The translations under genes and the position numbers were made by a program. This document shows positions 12,301-20,109 of a stretch of 64,000 bases of DNA, piece after piece. The notes under the pieces are model-generated. The model was given only the letters and a program-made list of their open reading frames with translations, was not told the DNA's origin and did not search any database. The DNA comes from Thraustochytrium sp. TN22. Its lineage: Eukaryota; Sar; Bigyra; Thraustochytrida; Thraustochytriidae. Numbering within the stretch: the first letter of the stretch is position 1; the number at the start of each line of letters is the position of its first letter. The stretch lies in NCBI GenBank assembly GCA_013306675.1, contig JABLUY010000046.1, positions 62,001 to 126,000 on the forward strand, read 5' to 3'.

Positions 12301-15300
12301 CGAGTCGCACGCAATCCTGGCTATCCGCAATCGGTACGAGACCGTGTTTGCGGAGGTGCGCGGCGTGGGCGGCGATCCGCTGCTGGAGCTTGACACCCCG
12401 CTCCGCGTTGTTGACTTTGGCCTCTGCGAGCAAGACCAAGTGTACGAGCGCACCGTGCACGTGCTCAATCCAGGCAACGTCCCGTACGACTTTGTCTTGG
12501 AGGCGGACCCGAACGACGCCGAGCTGCAGGCCACGCTACTGCAGCTCTCCACCCAGCCCAAGAAGCAGCAGCAGCAGCAGCAGCAGGATGTGGCTGCGGC
12601 TAGCAGCGGGCTCCGTTCGACGCGCAGCGCCACGCGGTCCACGCGACGCGACGCGCTGCCGGAGATGGACGATCTCCAAAGGAAACTCGCACGCGCGCTG
12701 CGCCGCTTTGGGTTTAGTGTCGAGACGACCGGCGCCTGTGAAGCTTACAGTCGCGCGCCAGTCACCTTTAGGTTCCGAGTGCCAACAGGCGCCGAGGATG
12801 CCAGCTTGGTGAACCGTATCTTCTCCGCCAAGCTGTTGCTGCGGCACCCGACGGGCTACGAGCAGCTCACGCTGCGCGCCAAGGAGGCGCACGCGCAGCT
12901 CGCCCTCTATGAGACGGACGAGACGCCATACCTCGAAAAGGTGCTGAATTTCGGCGTGTGCGCCGTGCGCCAGACGCATCGCCGCACCATGCTCTTGCAT
13001 AATACAGGCAAGCTACCGGCCATCTACTACATGCATTCCAAGGCACCGAGCGAATTCAGCGTAGAGCCCCGCGAGGGGACGGTGGCCCCGGACGAGTTCC
13101 TCCCGATACACTTCTCCTTTGATCCAACACAGAGCGATCGTGTGGAAGGCACCTTTGTGGCAATTTACAACAACCAACAGAAGCGTCTCGAGGTGTCTGT
13201 GGCAGGGACGGGCGGCCGCGGCGTCACGGAGCCCGAGTTCCTCTCGGAGCGCGACCGTGCCATGCACGGCCTCGACTTTCAGCTCGTCACCACGCACGTC
13301 CTCATGGAGAAGCAGTTCCTCGTGCACAACACGGGTCAGGTTCCGCTACAACTGGTATGCGAGTCCACCTCGCCGTACTACACGCTATCGCCGATCCGCG
13401 TGCAAGACATCCAAGGCGCCTCTACGGGCTACAACGCACGCTTTAACCTCCAGCTCGACGGCACGGCGCTGCGCCTTGAGCAGGCCCCCGTGCCCATGGT
13501 GGTTTCGCGGCAGCGTCGTCGTCCCGGCGAAGAGGATGCGCTCTCGCCCACCGGCTCACTCTCGCGCAGATCCACCGCGCGGCGCTCAATGCGCGGCGCA
13601 GTTGTCAAAGACGCCGTCAACGCGGACGCAATCGGACGCCAGCAGAGTCGGGTGGCGCTCGACCTATTCTCCAACGCCGGCGAAAAGCGCAACGGCGACA
13701 CCGTCGTCGAGTGCACGCTGTACCCAGGGCATTTTCTCGTGCTACGCGTCCGCCTCTGCGCAGAGCGCGAAACCTCATACACGGGGCTTCTCAAGCTGCG
13801 CAGCGAGTTCGACTCGCTCAGTGTGCCGCTGCGCGCCCGCGGCGGCGCGGTCAAGCTCAGCCATCGTGGCGACCTGGACTTTGGCACCGTTGCCTGCGAC
13901 CACACTTACATGCGCACCATTACGCTCACCAACCTCGGCACCATCCCAACCAGCGTCGAAGTGTATTGGCGCATGGCACCCGGCTCGCGCGAGGCCGCCG
14001 AGATCGCCGGGCTCGGCGTGCGAACTGCGACGGTGCTGTTGCGCGGCACGCGCACCTCGCTGGGCCGCATGCGCTTCTGGCAGTGGGCGCTCGAGAACGT
14101 CCTTCTGCTCGTGCGCGAGGCGCGCCACCAGAATGGGAATCGTCCGCTGACGCAAGAGGAGTGCGTGGCGCTCCTCGACCCGGACGCCGAGAGCGATTTC
14201 TTTGACGGCGACGACCTGCGCGCCGCGGCCGCCAAGCACGGGTCCTTCGGCCGCCGCACGACGGCCCTCATCTCGACGGCCAAGGTGGCCGGCCGCAGGA
14301 CGCTCAAGGCCTCGAGCGCGGCCACCGGCATGACGCGTGCGTATCGCAGCCTGTGCGAGGCCGGCAACGCGACCGGCTCGCGCATCGGCCAGATCCTCGA
14401 TCGCTTCGAGCGCTACCAGAGCGCGCAGACGGCAAAGCAGCGGTCCGAGGCCGTAGACTTGTCGACGGTCATCCGGTCCATGCAAGATGCGGAGCGCGGG
14501 TCCGAGTCGCTGAGCAAGATGCTTCAGGCCGCCGCTGACAGGGCGCCCGGCGCCTCCACGCTCACGACGGCCACGAGCAGCCGCAAGCGCAAGGGCGCCA
14601 ACGCGAGCAACAACGACACGGGGACGCGGCCCGCCATCTCGATCGGGGCACGCCACGATGGGAGCGACAAGGTGAAGCGGGCGCGGCCCAACAACAATCA
14701 GTTTGAAAAGCTGGAGGAGGAGGATCCACAACAGGACCTCGAGCAGCAGCTCATCGAAAGCAAGTTCAGTCTGCCGCATGTGCAGGCAACGCCGCGTCAG
14801 GGCACGCTCTCGGAGCGCCTTAGCATGGACCTTGTCGTGTCGATGAACACGTCCATCACTGGGTCGTTCCGCGCAACGCTAGTGGTGGCGTCCACGCTGC
14901 CGGGCGTGCCGGCGTATGAGATCCCGATCGCCGCAGAGGCACAGGAGGTGCGCGTGGTGGTGGACGACAGCAGCACCATCAACTTTGGTCGCCAGGCGCT
15001 TGGCGAGACCAAGGTGCTGCGCCGCGTGTTTGAGAACCAGGGTTCCATGCAGGTCGACTTTCGCGTGCGCAACAACAACGAAGACCTGGCGGCCGAGCCA
15101 ACGGAGGGTATTCTGGAGCCCGGCGAGTCTGTGGCGATTGACTTCGTCTACGCGCCGTCCAGCGAGAGCCTCTGCGTGCACCCTGTCCTCTTTGAGACCA
15201 ACTGCACGGCGCCTATCGTCCTGGACGTTTACGCGGGCGGCGGCTATCCGCAGCTGGACCTCGACTACTACGAGCTCTTCGACTTTGGCCGCTGCATGGT

Positions 15301-17428
15301 GGGCAAGACCATCCCAAAGCGCCTGCGCATTGGCAACTCCGGCAATGCCGTGCTTACCGTGACTCGCCTCACCTTCAAGGACGAGCGGCGGGGCCGCGCC
15401 GCCTTTCAGCGCGGCGAGGATTGGCCGCACGAGCTCGACGCCGGCAAGCCGCTGCGAATCGCGCCCTCAGAGAACGCCTATCTGCCGTTGGTCTTCCTTC
15501 CGCAAGCGGAGAACTACTATGAGGGGGCGTTGACCATCTACACGACAGTGGGATCCTTCGTGCTCAGCCTCGCGGGCAGCGGACGCGAGGCCGTGCTGAG
15601 CCTGTCCGCGCAGCGCGTCGACTTTGTCGACTGCATCGTCGGTAACGCGTACAAGCAGTCCTTCGAGATTTCCAACGCCGGCGACCTGACGTACCCGCTG
15701 GAGGTTACGCTCATTTGCTCCGAGGACAGCAAGCCGGCCGCATCGTCGCAGCGTCGCCGCACCGTGCTGGACGACCTGCGCGTCGAGCCGCTTAGTTTGG
15801 CCATTGCGCCCTTCGAGAAGCGCGCCATCACCGTCACCTTTTTGCCGAGCCACGAGGTGCGCGAGACCATGGGCGACGTTCGCATCGCGCTCTCCTCGAT
15901 CTACTCGAACTTTGACGTCCCACTGCGCCTTATTGCAGGCACGGCGCGGCTCGTGCTCTCGCCAGCCGGCTTTGAGTTTGGCCACTTCCAGGTCTCGGAG
16001 CGCGCGCAGGCCGTCGTGCGCTTCCGCAACGAGGGCACCATGGGCTTCGGCTTTCGCATCAAACGCGCCGGCAAGGGCGCCTTCCCGTTCAAGCTGTCCT
16101 GCTGGGACGCGCACCTGCCGCCCTCGGAGGACGTCGAGGTTGTCGCCACCTTTGTGCCGCCTGAGGCGGGCGGCGCAGCGGCCGCACTGGGTGACTTTTG
16201 CAAGGAGTTGGTCGTCGAGACCGACCTGGTTGGCAGCATGACCGTCGTTCAGCTCAAGGGCAAGTGCGACGCCTCCATGCTGCACCCTTGGGAGTTCGAC
16301 CAGGTGCGTCTCGGGCCGTGCGCTGTCGGGGACTTTGTCACGCAGACCGTCACGGTGCGCAACTACGGCGGCTTTCCGGCGCAGCTTACGCTGCGCCCGG
16401 GCTTCCCGCTCAAGGTCGCGCCGCGCAGCCTCGAGGTGCCCGGCTACGGGGAGGGCAGCTTCACAGTCAGCTGGAAGCCCAGCGGCAGTTACGAGCTGCG
16501 CGCCGGCATCAAGATGCAGTCGAACGATGGACCCATTGACATCCAGGTCAATGGGCTTGGCGTGTACCCAAAGTTCCGCGTCGAGGAGGGCGATCGCCTC
16601 GACTTTGGCGTCTGCGCGCCGGGCGTCGCCTACGAGCGCTTCTTCGTCCTGCGCAACACGGGCAAGATCCCGCTCTCCTGGTCCGTGCCGGCTGTGGCGC
16701 CGGCCTACGAGGTCGAGCCCGCTGCGGGCGCCCTCGGCACTAATGACACGCAGACCGTTGCGGTCCGCTTCAAGCCTCTCGACGTTGGGCGCTTCGTAGG
16801 CGACTTTATTGTCGAGTCGCGCGGCCGGTACAAGATTGTCAGCGCCTCGGGGCTCGGCGGTGTGTACAGCCTCGCTCTACACCCCGCGGTGCTGGACTTT
16901 GGCGAGACGCCCTGCGGCGGATTCACGGAGCGAGACCTGCGCATCACCAACGCTGGCACGGTCCCGGTCGACCTCGACCTGCGCTGCGAGCGGGACGAGG
17001 CTGCCTCGGCAGCGGCGGCGCGCGTCAAGCTACGTCTCCCTCGGGAGGGTCTGCAGCTCCCGCCTAAGGCCTCCGTCGTGGTGACCGTCGCCGTGCACCC
17101 GGGCTCGGCGCCACGTCCCTTTGCGTTCTCGCTGCGCGTCCTCGCTCACGAGGGCACCGAGGTGGTCCCGGTGCAGGGCTGCGGCCATCTTATTGAGCTG
17201 CTGCCAGAGACGGAAGCCATGCTGCGCGCGGAGCACTTTGCCTCTCTCGAAGTTGCCCCCGAGGAGATCTTCGACGACCCGGCCGTGGCGCGCGTCGTGC
17301 AGGCGATTGACGTTGACGACGAGGACCGGCTCGCCAGCTTGCAGGCGCTCCTCCTGGCGCCCATTGACCAAGCTGTCGCGCTCCCGAATATCGACACTAT
17401 CCTCGCACCTCCGGCGGCCTTCTTGTGA
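6389..17428 (+). CDS. Giant ASH/MSP-repeat axonemal protein (HYDIN/CFAP47-like)
   Basis: A single uninterrupted frame of 3,679 residues. I chose the ATG at 6389 (MSGGLGG); an earlier in-frame ATG at 6272 adds 39 residues of unconserved sequence. The first ~350 residues are Ala/Leu-rich, helical and armadillo-like. The rest is a long series of immunoglobulin-like ASH (ASPM-SPD2-Hydin)/MSP-type domains, recognised by recurring LDFG-x(2)-x-G starts and N-x-G-x-x-P turns, for example LDFGTLSIG, VDFGLCEQD, LNFGVCAVR, LDFGTVACD, FDFGRCMVG and LDFGETPCG. An acidic linker, a short Gln run and a Lys/Ser-rich helical insert (about residues 2500-2800) break the series. Giant ASH proteins of this type occupy the central apparatus or related axonemal sites of motile flagella. 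No CH domain is visible, which argues against a straightforward CFAP47 orthologue. Confidence 0.85.
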   Translation: MSGGLGGAERALRTLLGGLGSSGAASDAASAASLLALLSHAEPAFREVTLRVLAAQPLLLQRQLDATSKDPEARARVADRLLAVLYDDESAENRHLAGLVLGRAGATTGGAKVLDQAANGCFELFRAATCGPNDARTNHVVAAIAALGPFLEHIVARDGPQGERVQTFAREAHRLLSSQEPRVPLLVATLLRALREHLTDTRSNRDIFIEPLRPLVQRLFVVQRLRRHVNEPAHDLIRSEGSWFLCHWFQLPTDDFIAQLDPAVVAALANTPSDSSAQDAYRDNGEITQLLARAKARARQAASGRAMQTGPRASRAPRLAILGGFAPRRFAEVAAIQKCADDPHDDDDDNNDSRDLASLEDHTAALRSGLSFQLQAAELAFSGTQREICLQLANPTETPELFSLQTYPSRHFVAIPAYGVVEPKSSILVRVVFIQHTEDASLASVKLSGFLRVRTAQGLPGERIALAAFHGPLLQVENERVEFGYSPFQAPSPRSLPVIVRNRSQTACHCAIAVASEDPAFVVTKSRVLILPGEEAWVDVNFRPREAKPYEDTLQIVGPAGEVHEIELAGHGGSPLRVHDHELDFGIVRTVKEIKCVRVENLSADRPLLVRFRSSRPALVQVQGVCLQPRESRDIEVSLHGAPPGTFQAMLLVGAPGCLPVRVHLHAFVGPLVGLPLAKTISFPVQSTGLDAVLPLPVRNFSDAPVEFFLTGFEDSPCTAWFQSPTQDAVNLTSGTTVVMQAGEDVTLDLRFASAKPGLFRLPVSIELVHPHRITYGPWYIMLPCIGPDLSGDARRLKTKPITFASLTRMLAVTPTNDHGGLRDSSATDEEDGDDEEDPEGINENEVKDDDALETVETQDRTANLRLSADRTPVYHMPGRAAEALGRVELRNLTNVSQPYRVLVSSPFVLRQPRLLEGYVDPHDSISLEVVIDAGLHKAAEKPTWGFLSVLSTDARGHLKAESATLLHGASTPPVHVTGPDGSFVFRGLYRGDSDMRVLRLANQTPQIVAAKIAVEQDAQVSAFSVIEDPHAVPKVPATQLQLDLQPWERRDLRIVFTPRTSDVFAAPLRCSITDPFAAAEEENEDDAKTTAANAASAEVLKVFRAQLDGGAFGLVAFLRASQTVLDFGTLSIGRSLERTLALTNKFAHPVEVAVAVDGGPFRIGLGAADLLSLPSATVDATRRVALDISTKPSKAGTSVRFARLLPIFGDMSESVDIALRVSAGEARLSSSRGDPWRVWSFWNDDLKPVLAAERSGTVDFGAVRTASSKPARMRLVLVNHGSRPLTITRIVCKHPQLRWSLDTPPGHALARPAAAGVSPSRLQRMRRVAVADALVCAGADTTARHRLLNMEARFDLAANTPTDSTVDWDEVDYQLAVLQRAVYRRLRLEELDRRQAQDERPADQDEEPEEPMETPEETDEDLRLVLASYGVGHRDLVCLPIRLEPGHELPLLLTLGFEVDQSGFLDTTLEVHHDEPGAPADTLCVFRLAASFQPALQVDVDTLRFGIVATGSTAHAFVTLHNPGSLAVPWAAFIDSSVFSFAPASSVLEPGHTQRIKVVFEPPEGHAQGLLSGTLVVRETATPGADEVRVQLDGAAGAAQVIAQLATAEHAALLDVPFGCIQVGTRKQEDILLCNRGNLPADFVIEEIVSEDGSSTTFFDCAPAAGRIGPGESCAVAVSFSAADLGDCASRFRVLWDTALDRDGEAGGTTTSQTLDFACHGSGGTPQLFVRQSCVDFDQAIAGVANTADLELFNHGSAECCVVFSMPFDTLRVDHGPHGVRVPPRESVRVPVIFTPRSLERLEGTFTVRSTHDARVSFQVDVTGVVGIPELSVTPERALEALDFEVALVKQRHVRSFTITNIGDVGLEYQCAFLRPTPAALERHERLQALQAEPPRGSRSLAKAPDRRASPRRTVDALENRPRWLAMFTFPDDFEEFTPDALSVDPVDGYFVPGVMVHFTVTFEPQERERESHAILAIRNRYETVFAEVRGVGGDPLLELDTPLRVVDFGLCEQDQVYERTVHVLNPGNVPYDFVLEADPNDAELQATLLQLSTQPKKQQQQQQQDVAAASSGLRSTRSATRSTRRDALPEMDDLQRKLARALRRFGFSVETTGACEAYSRAPVTFRFRVPTGAEDASLVNRIFSAKLLLRHPTGYEQLTLRAKEAHAQLALYETDETPYLEKVLNFGVCAVRQTHRRTMLLHNTGKLPAIYYMHSKAPSEFSVEPREGTVAPDEFLPIHFSFDPTQSDRVEGTFVAIYNNQQKRLEVSVAGTGGRGVTEPEFLSERDRAMHGLDFQLVTTHVLMEKQFLVHNTGQVPLQLVCESTSPYYTLSPIRVQDIQGASTGYNARFNLQLDGTALRLEQAPVPMVVSRQRRRPGEEDALSPTGSLSRRSTARRSMRGAVVKDAVNADAIGRQQSRVALDLFSNAGEKRNGDTVVECTLYPGHFLVLRVRLCAERETSYTGLLKLRSEFDSLSVPLRARGGAVKLSHRGDLDFGTVACDHTYMRTITLTNLGTIPTSVEVYWRMAPGSREAAEIAGLGVRTATVLLRGTRTSLGRMRFWQWALENVLLLVREARHQNGNRPLTQEECVALLDPDAESDFFDGDDLRAAAAKHGSFGRRTTALISTAKVAGRRTLKASSAATGMTRAYRSLCEAGNATGSRIGQILDRFERYQSAQTAKQRSEAVDLSTVIRSMQDAERGSESLSKMLQAAADRAPGASTLTTATSSRKRKGANASNNDTGTRPAISIGARHDGSDKVKRARPNNNQFEKLEEEDPQQDLEQQLIESKFSLPHVQATPRQGTLSERLSMDLVVSMNTSITGSFRATLVVASTLPGVPAYEIPIAAEAQEVRVVVDDSSTINFGRQALGETKVLRRVFENQGSMQVDFRVRNNNEDLAAEPTEGILEPGESVAIDFVYAPSSESLCVHPVLFETNCTAPIVLDVYAGGGYPQLDLDYYELFDFGRCMVGKTIPKRLRIGNSGNAVLTVTRLTFKDERRGRAAFQRGEDWPHELDAGKPLRIAPSENAYLPLVFLPQAENYYEGALTIYTTVGSFVLSLAGSGREAVLSLSAQRVDFVDCIVGNAYKQSFEISNAGDLTYPLEVTLICSEDSKPAASSQRRRTVLDDLRVEPLSLAIAPFEKRAITVTFLPSHEVRETMGDVRIALSSIYSNFDVPLRLIAGTARLVLSPAGFEFGHFQVSERAQAVVRFRNEGTMGFGFRIKRAGKGAFPFKLSCWDAHLPPSEDVEVVATFVPPEAGGAAAALGDFCKELVVETDLVGSMTVVQLKGKCDASMLHPWEFDQVRLGPCAVGDFVTQTVTVRNYGGFPAQLTLRPGFPLKVAPRSLEVPGYGEGSFTVSWKPSGSYELRAGIKMQSNDGPIDIQVNGLGVYPKFRVEEGDRLDFGVCAPGVAYERFFVLRNTGKIPLSWSVPAVAPAYEVEPAAGALGTNDTQTVAVRFKPLDVGRFVGDFIVESRGRYKIVSASGLGGVYSLALHPAVLDFGETPCGGFTERDLRITNAGTVPVDLDLRCERDEAASAAAARVKLRLPREGLQLPPKASVVVTVAVHPGSAPRPFAFSLRVLAHEGTEVVPVQGCGHLIELLPETEAMLRAEHFASLEVAPEEIFDDPAVARVVQAIDVDDEDRLASLQALLLAPIDQAVALPNIDTILAPPAAFL

Positions 17429-17670
17429 ATGAATTCTAAAGATTTGGTAGAATGCTTGCTGAGAAAACAATCATGGGGTGCATCCCGTCCCATTCGACCG
17501 TGACTTTTGTTGTTGCTCGTCTTTCGGGCGGGTCGATGATATATGTTGCGGCGCTCAGCAAGGCGCTCTCTGCGAGAAGGTGGTGACAGGTGGTCCCATG
17601 GTACCCAGTACAAGGTTACCATTCGCCGCTGCCTCTCTGCACTCTCGGTGACAGCGCAATACTGAAAAGA

Positions 17671-19344
17671 CTACTGCGTGTCCCACTCGTCCGTGGTCTT
17701 GTTGTTGCTTGGATCGTCTTCTGGCGGGTCGATGAGGTTGCGACGCTCAGCGAGGCGCTGCGAGATAGCACCAAAGAGACCACCCCCGCCAGCCTCCTCC
17801 GCGGACTGAGCCGTCGCGGCGCTCGTGTTGCTTGCGTTGCTTCCCACCCTGCGAAGGTGCGCGTTGCCCTTGCGGATCTCGGCCAGGAAAGGCACTTCGC
17901 GCGTCGGGAGGGCCGGCTTGGCGGCCGAGGCCGTGGCCGAGGTCGAGGCTGAGGACGCGATCGAAGACGAAGACGAAGACGGTTTGGTAGACACCTCGGA
18001 GGGCGCAGAGCTGGAGACAGACGCAGGCGCAGGCGGAGCCGCCGGCGCGGGCGGGGCGGGTTGCTTTTGGAAGGGGCGCTTGGACACGGCAAGAAAGGAC
18101 TGCGGCACGTAGCCCGCAGTGGCATCCGGGCGCTCGACCAAGACCCAGCCTGCTTCGGGCGCGTTGAGCGTGTGGACCAGGTCGCCAGCCTGGACGGTCA
18201 TCTCGGACTCGCTCTGCGCCTCGAAGGTCTCCAAGACCTCGGCTGTCTGGTCGGCGGCGCTCACCTCGGGCTGCGGCACGGACGCGGCACCGGCAGAGCT
18301 GGTGGTGCTGGCCTGGTCTGCGTCCGTGGCGAGCGTAGCGCGCGAGGTAGTCACGTAGAGCACAAAGGCGCCGGCACCGGCGGCGATGGGCAGCGTCATG
18401 AGCATGCACTTGATGCCCTCGACGGACTCCTGCCAGTCGTGGTGGAACTGCTGCGACGTGGACAGCGTGCGCGAGGTGAGCGCGATGTAGGCGACGACCC
18501 AGGCGATGTAGTAGAGCGGGAAGGCGGAGCTGGGGCTGGTCCAGGCGCGCTTGCCGGGCGTCTCGGAGTGGTCGACGCCCGAGGTCTCGCCGCGCAGCCA
18601 GAGCGCCGTGGCCACGGCCGCCACGAAGGTGTGCAGCGCCGTGTACCAGTGGCCGGAAAGCAGCATGCAGTTGGTGACCTGGCGCTCGCGGAGCCAAAAG
18701 TGGAAGCAGATGGAGACCGCCCACGTGTAGGCGCAGGCCGCCTCGACGATGGGCAGCAGCACAAAGGTGGTGTCGGCGGCGGACGGGAAGAACGACGGCA
18801 CGGGCCGGTCGGCCAGGTTGAGCGCGGCCTGCGCCGCCAGCACGAGGAAGATGGGGATGACGGCGCTCATGGCGCCCATGCGAAAGAAGAGCTGGTTCAC
18901 GACGGGCCGCAGCGCGCGGTCCAGCGTCTGCCGCTGCTTGGACGCGAACTCGCGCGCCAGCCCGCGGCTCAGGGTGTGGTTGCGGATCCACGCCTCCGCG
19001 TTCACCACGTCCATGTCCTCCATGTACGCCTGGCACTTCTCGCGCGCCAGCGCCTTTTGCTGCGCCACGAGCGGGTGCGTGGTCTGCAGCATGCGCGGGA
19101 ACTTCATCAGTACCAGCAGGCCGCCCAGCACCGCGAATCCGAGCACCAGCCCGGCCCACGTCGCGCCCACCACCTGCAGCTTGCGCTGCATCGCCTCAGC
19201 CGGCCACCCCTTGCGCTCCGCGCCGCCCCGCGCGCCGCTGCCGCCCTTGCGCACGACCGCCAGCTGCTCGAACGCCAGGCAGAAGCCTGTCGCCAGCATC
19301 AGCCCCACGAAGGGCTCCACCTCCTTCCACGCCACCCCGCTCAT
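17671..19344 (-). CDS. Polytopic membrane protein with cytosolic SH3 and WH2-like motif
   Basis: A 557-residue single-exon protein starting at the ATG at 19344. About seven hydrophobic helices fill residues 8-340, including an N-terminal one, a pair around 150-215 and others near 245-330. They are followed by an SH3-type domain at about 368-418: its ALYDF-equivalent start is VLETFEAQSESEMTV, with AGDLV, GWVLVE and GYVPQSFL at the expected places. A Pro/Ser-rich linker leads to FLAEIRKGNAHLRRV (about 482-500), which matches the WH2 actin-binding consensus (L-x-x-I-x-x-G-x-x-L-[KR]-x-V). The tail is acidic. I do not recognise the membrane part. SH3 plus WH2 on a membrane anchor suggests an actin-nucleation or cortex-linking role (inference). 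It is head-to-head with VPS35L. Confidence 0.75.
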   Translation of the reverse strand: MSGVAWKEVEPFVGLMLATGFCLAFEQLAVVRKGGSGARGGAERKGWPAEAMQRKLQVVGATWAGLVLGFAVLGGLLVLMKFPRMLQTTHPLVAQQKALAREKCQAYMEDMDVVNAEAWIRNHTLSRGLAREFASKQRQTLDRALRPVVNQLFFRMGAMSAVIPIFLVLAAQAALNLADRPVPSFFPSAADTTFVLLPIVEAACAYTWAVSICFHFWLRERQVTNCMLLSGHWYTALHTFVAAVATALWLRGETSGVDHSETPGKRAWTSPSSAFPLYYIAWVVAYIALTSRTLSTSQQFHHDWQESVEGIKCMLMTLPIAAGAGAFVLYVTTSRATLATDADQASTTSSAGAASVPQPEVSAADQTAEVLETFEAQSESEMTVQAGDLVHTLNAPEAGWVLVERPDATAGYVPQSFLAVSKRPFQKQPAPPAPAAPPAPASVSSSAPSEVSTKPSSSSSSIASSASTSATASAAKPALPTREVPFLAEIRKGNAHLRRVGSNASNTSAATAQSAEEAGGGGLFGAISQRLAERRNLIDPPEDDPSNNKTTDEWDTQ

Positions 19345-20072
19345 GCTGCCGCCGCCGCGCCCTCGCGCCTGCCGCTCCGCCGGCTGCTGCTCTGCCGCGC
19401 TGCGCTCTGCCGCGCTCTGCCGCGCTGCGCCTCACCCGGCGGCGGCCTTGGCACCGGCGCCTCGCGCTCGCGACGATCTCGGACGCGAGCCTCGGGTGCG
19501 CTGCTCGATCTGCGCGCGCCGCTCGCCGCCCAGCCGCGCCCGCCGCGCGCTGCCGTCTGCCGTCTGCCGCCGCGCCGCCGCCGCCGCGCGCCGCGCGGAA
19601 CGTGCTGCCGCGCGCGCGCGCTCCTCCACCGTGGCTGCCGCGCCTGGCCGCGCCTGGGACGGGATGCGGTTCTGCCAATGCAGGCACGGCGCGGCGCTCT
19701 CGCACGGGCTCAGGCTCAGGCTCAGGCGCGAGGCGCGGCGGGGCGCGGGCCGCGGCGCGGAGGCGCAGGCAGGCGCGAGGCGCAGGAAAGCGTGAACGAC
19801 ACGATGCGGGGCTGCCACGGCGCCAGCAGGCGCCCGAGGTCCGCCCGAGGCGCCTCTCGCTCCGATGGATCAGATCAGGGCGGCTCAGGCTGGCACGTTT
19901 GAAAATCGGCGCTGCTGCTTGAGGTGAGGACAGCTTGAGCGCGCGCGCGAGCGCGAGGAGGCAGGGCAGACGCGCGCGGCGGCGCGCGCGGAGGCGAGGC
20001 GAGGCGAGGCGAGGCGAGGCGGCGGCAGGCGGCAGGCCAGCGGGACGGAGAGGCTGCCAGCCAGCTCTAGAG

Positions 20073-20108
<36 letters not shown>

Positions 20109-20109
20109 C
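19345..20109. promoter_or_regulatory. Shared divergent upstream interval with tandem short repeats
   Basis: About 0.77 kb between the SH3/WH2 gene and VPS35L starts. It contains GCTGC/CTGCC pentamer-like DNA (19380-19435), a GGCGA pentamer tract (about 19990-20020) and a CAGG tetramer run (about 20073-20109) that touches the VPS35L start codon. No gene is supported. A bidirectional promoter role is inferred. Confidence 0.4.
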
